From JAVVVD01 sp964642795 (lineage in GTDB: Bacteria; Bacillota; Clostridia; Christensenellales; CAG-138), in the NCBI GenBank assembly GCA_964642795.1, contig CAZXRQ010000020.1:1-31170 (forward strand): DNA of 31,170 nt. The letters are read 5' to 3'. The notes below the pieces were generated by a model. That model had not been told where the DNA came from and did not search any database. It worked only from the letters and a program-made list of their open reading frames with translations. Of this stretch, positions 7,829 through 14,233 are shown one piece after another. Position 1 is the stretch's first letter, and every line of letters starts with the position of its first letter. Made by a program: the position numbers and the translations under genes.

Positions 7829-8386
7829 ATGATAATGGCAGGTGATTTCAGGAAGGGCGTAACTGTGGAGATAGACGGGCAGGTGTGGTCGATAGCCGAC
7901 TTCCAGCATGTCAAGCCCGGCAAGGGCGCCGCATTCGTACGTACCCGCTTAAAGAACGTGATGACCGGCGCGGTGCTGGAACGCACGTTCAGCCCCACCG
8001 ATAAATACGAGCGGGCCCATATAGAGACCCGGCAGATGCAGTATCTGTACAGCGACGGCGAGCTGTACTACTTTATGGATACAGAAACCTTCGAGCAGCT
8101 GCCGCTGAACCACAGCGAGGTGGAGGACGCCATAGACTTCATCGTGGAAAACATGAACGTCAACATCCGCTTCTACAAGGGACAGGCCTTCTCGGTGGAG
8201 GCTCCCAACTTCGTTGAGCTTACTATAACCGAGTGCGAGCCGGGCGTCCGCGGCGATACCGCCACCGGCACCACCAAGCCCGCAACGCTGGAGACGGGCT
8301 TCAAGCTTAATGTTCCCCTGTTCGTAAACGAGGGTGACAAGATCCGCGTGGACACCCGTACCGGCGAGTACATGGACCGCGTATAA
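7829..8386 (+). CDS. efp: Elongation factor P
   Basis: 186-residue EF-P, which binds between the ribosomal P and E sites and rescues ribosomes stalled on polyproline. It shows the standard three-domain order: a KOW-like N-terminal domain, an OB domain (ETFEQLPL) and a C-terminal OB domain ending DTRTGEYMDRV. The tip loop HVKPGKGAAFVR contains K32, the position that is modified in other bacteria; no modification enzyme is in the window. The start at 7829 follows TTGGAGG (7814-7820) and gives MIMAGDF, close to the family MISAGDF start. A TTG at 7814 is part of that ribosome site and is not used. The gene has its own promoter and is followed 27 bases later by the acidic zinc-ribbon gene. Confidence 0.96.
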   Translation: MIMAGDFRKGVTVEIDGQVWSIADFQHVKPGKGAAFVRTRLKNVMTGAVLERTFSPTDKYERAHIETRQMQYLYSDGELYYFMDTETFEQLPLNHSEVEDAIDFIVENMNVNIRFYKGQAFSVEAPNFVELTITECEPGVRGDTATGTTKPATLETGFKLNVPLFVNEGDKIRVDTRTGEYMDRV

Positions 8387-8412
8387 ACGCGCAGCATTAT
8401 GGAGGTTTAGTT

Positions 8413-8820
8413 ATGAGCTACATTAAGGAAAAGGTCGCGTATCTCCGCGGTCTGGCTGATGGGCTGGACGTGGGCGACGATGCGCAGGGCAAGCTGATCA
8501 AGGCCATGATAGCTACCATGGACGAGATGGCCAGCTCCATCGACGAGCACGAGGCAAGCCTTGTGGAGATCGACGAGTGCATAGACGATATATACGATTC
8601 GCTGGACGACATCGACGACTATCTGTTCGACGATGACGATTACGACGACGACTTCTACGAGGACGAGCCGGAGGTTCTGGAGGTCACCTGCCCCCATTGC
8701 GGCGAGACCATGAGCTTTGACAGCGCCATGCTGGAAAACAGCGATAGTCTTATCTGCCCGGCCTGCAACAAGTCCATTATATTCATCGACTCCGATGATG
8801 AGGACGAGGACGACGACTGA
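8413..8820 (+). CDS. CD1247 N-terminal-domain family acidic zinc-ribbon protein
   Basis: 135-residue protein that resembles a Clostridia-restricted family annotated from C. difficile CD1247. The N-terminal 60 residues are helical (IKEKVAYLRGLADGL) and contain a heptad-like stretch. A very acidic linker follows (aspartates at about 58-88). A zinc ribbon has CPHC at 93-96 and CPAC at 115-118, and the tail is a run of D and E. No enzymatic motif is seen. Function is unknown; a ribosome- or transcription-associated role could be imagined from the efp neighbourhood, but nothing in the sequence proves it. GGAGGT (8401-8406) precedes the ATG at 8413, and the gene is the last of the plus-strand run before a bidirectional terminator. 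Confidence 0.8.
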   Translation: MSYIKEKVAYLRGLADGLDVGDDAQGKLIKAMIATMDEMASSIDEHEASLVEIDECIDDIYDSLDDIDDYLFDDDDYDDDFYEDEPEVLEVTCPHCGETMSFDSAMLENSDSLICPACNKSIIFIDSDDEDEDDD

Positions 8821-8846
8821 GCGGCTTTGCTGAGACTGCAATAATT

Positions 8847-8876
8847 AAGGTACCGGGTGTTTGCCCGGTACCTTTT
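8847..8876. terminator. Bidirectional rho-independent terminator
   Basis: Perfect 11-bp stem (8847-8857 with 8864-8874), 6-base loop, then TTTT on the plus strand and a T-rich tail on the minus strand. It separates the convergent zinc-ribbon gene and the membrane-protein gene. Confidence 0.88.
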
Positions 8877-8900
8877 GGTTGTGTGTTAGCGCTTGCTCTA

Positions 8901-10319
8901 TCAGGCGCCCGGTGCGGCGTCTGTATCCGATGCCGTATCCGGCGCGGACGCGGTATCGGCGGCATCCAGCCCCTCCAAATATGTGGCAAGCTCGGAGTTG
9001 ACGGTGCTGACCGCTACCGAGACCTCGCTGGTATACCTTACTGCGGAGGTAAAGTAAGCCAAAAACTCACTTTGACTGGCCGTATCCAGTATGGAGGTGC
9101 TGTTGCCGTACTTTACGCCGGCGTTGGCTTTATCTATGCCGCGCTGCGCGGAGTTGAGCGCGGCGTCGGTATAGCCGGGGATAACATTGAACATATCCGC
9201 GCTTTTTATAAGCGCTATGACATCCTTCATTAGCGTCTCGTATTCATTGGCATAGCTTACAATGTTACTGAGCGGGAATTCCACCGCGACGGTATTGCCC
9301 TCGGCTATCGTTACAGCCTTTATCAGCTTTACTATGCGATTGAGCTTATCCGATGCGTCGGTGAGCTTTGCTATTATGGCGGGGCCGTCCGCGCTGAGCC
9401 GGGTAGAATAGCTGCTTACAAGCTCTGCAAGCTGCGCGTCCAGCATATCCAGCCGCCCCGTGTCCACATGGGAGGTATCAAATGTGGCGTTTGTTATTTC
9501 CGTACGGAATGCCGCAAGCGTTGCGGTAGCCTGTTCTATGTTGGCGGCGGTGGCTTCGTCGCTTATGGTGAACGCCGCTATGCGCGCGTTAAGATCCAAT
9601 ATCGGGGCAAACTCGGCCTGTGCGGCCGCCTTAAGCGCCTCTGCGCCGGTGAGCGGGCTTTCGTCAAGCAGCTGCTTATCCGCTTCCGAGAGCGCATCGT
9701 ATTCCGTCCGCGCTGCGGTTATCAGCGCCGTCTGCTCGGCAATGTTCTCGAATGTTATCTCCGTGGGCAGGGCATTGAGCGCATCCTGTACAGGGGTCAG
9801 CCGGGTGATGGTATCCTCCGCAGCGGTGAGCGGAGCGATGTCCACCTTGTCGCGAAGCTTCTCGCTCAGCGCATTATAGGCTGCCCGCGCCTGCGCCGTT
9901 GCTACGGAATAATCCGAGAGCGACGCGTATGCCGATGTGTCTGAAAGCGCCGATATTTGCGTGGTCACGGTCTGCACGCGGTTGTTTTCGGATATAAGCG
10001 TAATGCCCATATAGCTCAGCAGGCCCAGCACCAGCGCGCCCGCAACACATGCGCCGATTATAACCAGTGAGCGCCTGCGGCGCTTTGTGCGCATAGCCGC
10101 CACCTCGCGGCTGCTGACCCGGTACGCCTGAGGCTCATCCAGACCGTCATCGAACTGCTCGTCGTCGAATTGCTCATCGTCGGGGTCGTAGACCGTGCCG
10201 GCAATGGGTTTATCGGCTTCCGCGCCGTCCTCAAACAGATCCGGTACGTCCGCCTGCGAATAATTATCGCTATTTCGCGCCGCGGTAAACCGGCCGGGGC
10301 GCTTTAATCGTCTTTTCAT
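8901..10319 (-). CDS. Single-pass membrane protein with extracytoplasmic helical repeats
   Basis: 472-residue protein of no family I can name. An 83-residue cytoplasmic part is basic at the start, then acidic, with a tandem DDEQF repeat. It ends in RTKRRRRS before one transmembrane helix (about 84-107). The remaining 360 residues are predicted to lie outside the membrane and are rich in A, T, S and helix formers. Two copies of a repeat with the pattern A-R-x-x-Y-x-A-L-S-x-x-x-(K/R) followed by a P-L-T-x-A/G-E turn occur at about 140-176 and 189-232; this style is common in clostridial surface proteins. The tail is a low-complexity A/S/D/T stretch. The start at 10319 follows GGAGGA; the upstream ATG at 10379 lies within the promoter. 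It neighbours a VanW lipoprotein and may serve the envelope. Confidence 0.75.
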   Translation of the reverse strand: MKRRLKRPGRFTAARNSDNYSQADVPDLFEDGAEADKPIAGTVYDPDDEQFDDEQFDDGLDEPQAYRVSSREVAAMRTKRRRRSLVIIGACVAGALVLGLLSYMGITLISENNRVQTVTTQISALSDTSAYASLSDYSVATAQARAAYNALSEKLRDKVDIAPLTAAEDTITRLTPVQDALNALPTEITFENIAEQTALITAARTEYDALSEADKQLLDESPLTGAEALKAAAQAEFAPILDLNARIAAFTISDEATAANIEQATATLAAFRTEITNATFDTSHVDTGRLDMLDAQLAELVSSYSTRLSADGPAIIAKLTDASDKLNRIVKLIKAVTIAEGNTVAVEFPLSNIVSYANEYETLMKDVIALIKSADMFNVIPGYTDAALNSAQRGIDKANAGVKYGNSTSILDTASQSEFLAYFTSAVRYTSEVSVAVSTVNSELATYLEGLDAADTASAPDTASDTDAAPGA

Positions 10320-10369
10320 CCTGTCCTCCAAAGAAAGCCGGTTTTTCGCGGCTTTTCTAATTCTTAACG

Positions 10370-10398
10370 ATATTATCATTTTCGGCTGAGATATTCAA
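10370..10398 (-). promoter_or_regulatory. Promoter of the membrane-protein gene
   Basis: On the minus strand, TTGAAT (10398-10393), a 17-bp spacer and TAATAT (10375-10370). The leader holds a 7-bp hairpin (10334-10340 with 10349-10355) directly before the ribosome site. Confidence 0.5.
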
Positions 10399-10434
10399 CC
10401 CGTCATATATGAACATATTATGCCAGTCAGCCGG

Positions 10435-11838
10435 TCATTCGGACGTATCGTCGTATGCCGCGGCACCTTGACCGTAGTACAGATCCGCAGATAGCCGCAC
10501 TATGCCCTTTATGGGGCGGTATTTGTCGCGGCTTACCAGCTGTTTATCCAACACGTTTCCGTCCGCGTCCAGGTAGGTCCTGTAGGTCTCCGCAACGCTG
10601 CCGCCGCGGGAGGCGCGGTCCTCCACACGCGATCCGTACGGGAGGGATTCGTCCAGCACCAGCTCGTCACCGGGATCGTCCAGACTCTGCACCCTGCTGC
10701 TGGTAAGCGCTATGGAGGCCCACTGCGTGCTGTGCCGGCCGTATAGCCGTACGGTGACGGTTTTTTCCTCCTCGTCTGCCCACGCTTGTATGTACAGCGG
10801 GGCGTCGCTGCTGTTTTGCAGCACCAAATCCGGTCCTCCGGTGCTTATGGTAGCATCGCGCCCAATATCCACATACCCCAGCGGCCAGGAGTGGTGGTGC
10901 CGCTCCACTATATAAAGGTCTGCCAGAAGCGCGGCGTTGTACAGCGTGGTGGATACCTGGCATACGCCGCCGCCGTATTCGCTGGTGTATACACCATCCC
11001 GTATGGCAGTGGCCTGCCGCCAGCCGTTTTCGCTGTTACGGTCGCCCAAGGCGAAATTCATACTGAAGCTCTCGCCCGGCTGCACGACGCTTCCGTTTAT
11101 CAGCATTGCCGCTTTTGCAATGTTGAATACACGGTTGGCCTTGCCGTACGTGCTGCCGGCAAACGAGGTGGTAAACTCCGATATGAGTACGGTGTCCGCC
11201 TCAGCCTGCTCCAGCGTGTATTCGGCGGGTATCTCAACGCACTGTGCAACGAGCATATGCTCGCCCTCGGTCAGTATCCCGGCTACGCGGGAGGCCAGCT
11301 TCGCAACATCCACCCGGAAGCCGCTCTGCTCCGGTGTGTATTCAAACGCCCCGTCAAAGCTCACCATCGCCTGCTCAGGCTCCCGCGTCAAGGTCTCCGC
11401 TATTGGCGTAAGCGCCGCGCGCAGACCTTCCATATCCGTATAGAAGGATGTTTCAAAACTGCGGGACGGGTTGCCGGCAGGATAATGCCGCTTGAGGTTG
11501 ACGGCGTTGAGCAGCACTGCGTCCGCGTCGGTATAAAGCATAAGCATACCGCCGTCAAACTGCACCTGCTCCTCCCCCGCGGTAAGCGTAAAGCGTATGC
11601 GCGCTGCACGCTTAGCGGCGTTTGCTTCAAGTGCTGCGCGCGCAGAAGGTATATCCATGCCGGATACGTCCACACCGTCTATTACGATGCTTTCGCCCAA
11701 ACGCGCGTTCGCAGCCTCAGCGGAAGCGAGATCCGTATATTGTGTGCAGCCGCACAGCGCCGCGGCAACGCATATTGCCAACACCGTAAATACCAGGCTT
11801 TTGATTCGTATTTTATAAAAATCTATTTTCATTTTCAT
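10435..11838 (-). CDS. VanW-family lipoprotein
   Basis: 467-residue VanW-family protein. A signal sequence ends in AALCGC with the likely lipidated cysteine at residue 31, so it should be anchored outside the membrane. The first half resembles the putative peptidoglycan-binding domain that often precedes VanW, with the IDGVDVSGM marker near residue 53. The VanW domain follows, with GGGVCQVSTTLYNA and the STGGPDLVLQN stretch. VanW occurs in some vancomycin-resistance clusters, but its biochemical role is unknown, and no vanA/B-type ligase is present here. A second, longer VanW gene lies at 22144-23706. The ribosome site is weak; ATGs at 11838 and 11832 are both possible. It is divergent from the GntR gene, with overlapping promoters. 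Confidence 0.88.
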   Translation of the reverse strand: MKMKIDFYKIRIKSLVFTVLAICVAAALCGCTQYTDLASAEAANARLGESIVIDGVDVSGMDIPSARAALEANAAKRAARIRFTLTAGEEQVQFDGGMLMLYTDADAVLLNAVNLKRHYPAGNPSRSFETSFYTDMEGLRAALTPIAETLTREPEQAMVSFDGAFEYTPEQSGFRVDVAKLASRVAGILTEGEHMLVAQCVEIPAEYTLEQAEADTVLISEFTTSFAGSTYGKANRVFNIAKAAMLINGSVVQPGESFSMNFALGDRNSENGWRQATAIRDGVYTSEYGGGVCQVSTTLYNAALLADLYIVERHHHSWPLGYVDIGRDATISTGGPDLVLQNSSDAPLYIQAWADEEEKTVTVRLYGRHSTQWASIALTSSRVQSLDDPGDELVLDESLPYGSRVEDRASRGGSVAETYRTYLDADGNVLDKQLVSRDKYRPIKGIVRLSADLYYGQGAAAYDDTSE

Positions 11839-11852
11839 TAGTATGCACCATA

Positions 11853-11882
11853 ATTTGATGTTTGACTTGAACTGAACGTCAA
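11853..11882 (-). promoter_or_regulatory. Possible promoter of the first VanW gene
   Basis: Minus-strand TTGACG (11882-11877), 18-bp spacer, weak -10 TCAAAT (11858-11853). It overlaps the opposing gntR promoter. The distance to the ATG is very short. Confidence 0.35.
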
Positions 11883-11895
11883 TTTTTTATACAAT
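11867..11895 (+). promoter_or_regulatory. Promoter of the GntR regulator gene
   Basis: TTGAAC (11867-11872), 17-bp spacer, TACAAT (11890-11895). Inverted arms TTGAC (11862-11866) and GTCAA (11878-11882) flank and overlap the -35 and could be an operator for the regulator itself. Confidence 0.6.
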
Positions 11896-11923
11896 GTAGG
11901 CGGTGAAATGGAGGGCTGAAATA

Positions 11924-12571
11924 ATGCAGTTCGACCTTAACGACAAGCAATCTCTTACGGCAAAAGTCTACCAGTACATCCGAGACAGCATTTTAGACGG
12001 CAGATATAAGACGGGCGACTATTTAGTTGAAACAAAGCTGGCAGACGAGCTGGACGTCAGCCGCACGCCCATACGCGAGGCGCTCAAGCAGCTGGAGCTT
12101 GAGGAGCTGGTGGTTTCCATACCCAACCGCGGCGTAATGGTGCAGGGCATGTCGGATCACGATATAGACGACATATTCACAATACGCTATCTGCTGGAAG
12201 GGCAGGCGGCGTACTGGGCGGCAGAGCGTATAACGGACGGGCAGCTCGAGGAGCTTGGCGAGCTTATAGACCTTATGGAGCTGTATACGCGGAAGAACGA
12301 CGCTTCCAAGCTGAGCAAGCTGGATTCCGAGTTTCATGACATTCTGTTTTCCGCAAGCGATAGCCGTATGCTAAAGCACGTGCTGGTGATGCTTCATCAA
12401 AATGCGCAGCGTGCGCGCCGCAGCTCGCTTAAGACGCCGGAGCGGGCGCATAAGTCCTACGAGGAGCATTTGGCCATATATAATGCCGTGCGCGAGCATC
12501 GCGCCACGGAAGCCAAGGCACTCATGGAAGCACACGTTGCCAACGTGCGGCACACCCCCGCCGATTCATAA
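11924..12571 (+). CDS. GntR-family transcriptional regulator, FCD (FadR) subfamily
   Basis: 215-residue regulator. The winged helix-turn-helix is at about 10-75, with the GntR signature LADELDVSRTPIREALKQLE. A C-terminal all-helical FCD ligand-binding domain has the three histidines that bind metal in many members: one in EFHDILF, one in YEEHLAIYNAV and one in MEAHVANV. FCD regulators usually respond to organic acids or sugar acids, but no catabolic gene is adjacent, so the ligand is unknown. The start at 11924 follows GGAGGG (11910-11915); the ATG-less extension to 11903 is not needed. It is transcribed away from a VanW gene from overlapping promoters, which suggests autoregulation and perhaps control of that gene. 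Confidence 0.9.
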   Translation: MQFDLNDKQSLTAKVYQYIRDSILDGRYKTGDYLVETKLADELDVSRTPIREALKQLELEELVVSIPNRGVMVQGMSDHDIDDIFTIRYLLEGQAAYWAAERITDGQLEELGELIDLMELYTRKNDASKLSKLDSEFHDILFSASDSRMLKHVLVMLHQNAQRARRSSLKTPERAHKSYEEHLAIYNAVREHRATEAKALMEAHVANVRHTPADS

Positions 12572-12576
12572 CCCCT

Positions 12577-12603
12577 GCCCGCCTTGCGGCGGGCTTTTAT
12601 TTT
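12577..12603 (+). terminator. Rho-independent terminator after the GntR gene
   Basis: A 7-bp GC stem (12577-12583 with 12588-12594), a TTGC loop and a TTTTATTTT tail. It lies between the GntR gene and the DNA methyltransferase gene, which has no obvious promoter of its own. Confidence 0.88.
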
Positions 12604-12624
12604 ATCCGTGCAGGAGGTGGTAGC

Positions 12625-13815
12625 TTGGCGCGCTGTATGGTTTTTTCCGGCGAACGTCACAGCGTGGGCGGCGGCGCGTTCTATTTCGGACACAGTGAGC
12701 GCATGGCGTCCCGGCTTGCGGAGCGGTACGGTGAAGGCGTTCAGCTGGTATACCTCGATCCGCCGTTCGGAACGGGCAGCAGCTTTACTACGGGAGCCCG
12801 CAGTTCGCAGCCCGGCACAGCCGCATATGAGGACACGCTCTCGCTGGACGGGTGGCTTGCGCTGCTCAGGCCGGTGCTGCAATGCTGCCGCAAGCTGCTT
12901 GCGCCCTCCGGCGCGATATACCTGCACGTCGATTATCGCATGGGCGCCTATGCCCGGCTGCTGATGGACAAGGTGTTTGGCGCGGATAATTTCGTAAACG
13001 AGATAATATGGGCGTACAAGTCCGGCGGCAGGGCGAAGAACCACTTTTCCCGGAAGCATGATACGATTTTGCTGTACCGCAAGAGCAGGGCCATGTACTT
13101 CAACGCGGAGGCTGTGGGTATCCCTCGCGGGCCGGAGCGCCGCAACCATATGAAGCGCGCCGTGGACGAGCACGGGAAGGTATACTTTACCATATGCTCC
13201 GGAGGAAGGACGTACACCTACTATGAGGATTCGCTCATATACCCTACCGACGTGTGGGAGGATATCGAGCATCTGCATCAGCGCGATCCGGAGCGCACGG
13301 GCTACGCTACACAGAAGCCGCTTGCGCTGCTAAGCCGTATTATACTTGCAAGCAGCGCCCCGGGCGATACGGTGGCGGATCTGTTTTCCGGCAGTGGCAC
13401 CACCGCCGCCGCCGCATCAGCGCTGGGCAGGCGCTGGATAGCGGCGGACAGCTCTCCGGTGGCAATGGCGGAGCTTAGGTCGCGCTTGCTGCGGCAGAAT
13501 GCCGACATAACGCTGTTTGACGATGTAAGCGATATGACGCTAAACTACGTTGACGCGCCGCGGGCGGAAATGGAGCTTGATATCGACGCTAAGCGTATGC
13601 ACGGCGGCGTCTGTGCAACGCTGAATCGCTGCATAGCAGGCGCGCCACCGGCTTATATGGCGCTGGGCTATGCTGACGGCGGTTTGTTCGTGCCGCTGGC
13701 GTACGATCTTGCGCCCGAATCGGGCAGCAGGCTGTTTGCGTCCTGTACAAAGCCTCCTGTGGTGCAGCTTTGCGGCGCAGACGGCAACATGCGCTTTATG
13801 GAATACGACGTTTGA
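12625..13815 (+). CDS. Orphan site-specific DNA methyltransferase (N6-adenine/N4-cytosine, beta-type)
   Basis: 396-residue DNA methyltransferase of the N4/N6 class. Catalytic motif IV is DPPF (45-48) and the SAM-binding motif FSGSGTT (254-260) comes later, which is the beta-class order. Between them are SGGRAKNHFSRKHDTILLY and TQKPLALLSRIIL, standard for the family. The last 100 residues or so (293-396) form an extension after the methyltransferase fold that I do not recognise. No restriction endonuclease or specificity subunit is adjacent, so it is likely an orphan enzyme, perhaps regulatory. A TTG start at 12625 follows AGGAGGTGG. The gene sits between two terminators and no clear promoter is seen, so expression probably depends on read-through or a promoter inside the GntR gene. 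Confidence 0.88.
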   Translation: MARCMVFSGERHSVGGGAFYFGHSERMASRLAERYGEGVQLVYLDPPFGTGSSFTTGARSSQPGTAAYEDTLSLDGWLALLRPVLQCCRKLLAPSGAIYLHVDYRMGAYARLLMDKVFGADNFVNEIIWAYKSGGRAKNHFSRKHDTILLYRKSRAMYFNAEAVGIPRGPERRNHMKRAVDEHGKVYFTICSGGRTYTYYEDSLIYPTDVWEDIEHLHQRDPERTGYATQKPLALLSRIILASSAPGDTVADLFSGSGTTAAAASALGRRWIAADSSPVAMAELRSRLLRQNADITLFDDVSDMTLNYVDAPRAEMELDIDAKRMHGGVCATLNRCIAGAPPAYMALGYADGGLFVPLAYDLAPESGSRLFASCTKPPVVQLCGADGNMRFMEYDV

Positions 13816-13829
13816 ATAAAAGGGAATAG

Positions 13830-13857
13830 GACGCCGGCTTTATATCGGCGTCTTTAT
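13830..13857 (+). terminator. Rho-independent terminator after the DNA methyltransferase
   Basis: A 7-bp stem (13830-13836 with 13846-13852) closes a 9-base loop, followed by TTTATT. Confidence 0.8.
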
Positions 13858-13891
13858 TGTACAAATTATGATATTAAAGGCCGCGGTGCTG

Positions 13892-13900
13892 TGGTATAAT
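13892..13900 (+). promoter_or_regulatory. Extended -10 promoter of the Dabb-uvrB-uvrA unit
   Basis: TGGTATAAT (13892-13900) is an extended -10 with a perfect TATAAT; no good -35 is present 17-18 bases upstream. I see no LexA-type operator around it. Confidence 0.6.
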
Positions 13901-13938
13901 CCTATGGGATGTTATTATTACGGAGGAACGGTCACGCT

Positions 13939-14220
13939 ATGATAAAGCATGTAGTATGCCATAAGTACAAGGACAAGCGCGAGGCGGTCAGGATTGCCGC
14001 AATGCTGAACGGCCTTATGGGCAAGGTGCCTTCGCTCATCAGCATGGAGGCCGGCGTTAACGAGCTGGAAAGCGCGCGCGCCTACGACCTTGTGCTGACG
14101 GCCGTATTTGAGGATATGGAAGGGCTGGATGCCTACCAAAACCATCCGGAGCACGTCAAGGTGCGCGATTACATACACACCGTGATGGAAAGCGCCGTAT
14201 CGGTGGATTACACTTTTTGA
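13939..14220 (+). CDS. Dabb (stress-responsive A/B barrel) domain protein
   Basis: 93-residue protein made of a single Dabb domain, a ferredoxin-like fold that dimerises into an alpha/beta barrel. The pattern MIKHVVCHKYKD at the start and the NHPEHVKVRDYI segment are typical. Stand-alone bacterial members have no agreed function; some related proteins are cyclases or degradative enzymes. GGAGGA (13922-13927) precedes the ATG at 13939; the start 10 codons upstream lies before that site. It is 13 bases upstream of uvrB and shares its promoter, but a link to DNA repair is only positional. Confidence 0.82.
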   Translation: MIKHVVCHKYKDKREAVRIAAMLNGLMGKVPSLISMEAGVNELESARAYDLVLTAVFEDMEGLDAYQNHPEHVKVRDYIHTVMESAVSVDYTF

Positions 14221-14233
14221 GCGGAGCCGCATA

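Noticed and set aside
13860..13940. LexA (SOS) operator upstream of Dabb-uvrB-uvrA
   Set aside because: I looked for a GAAC-N4-GTTC type box and found none near the promoter.
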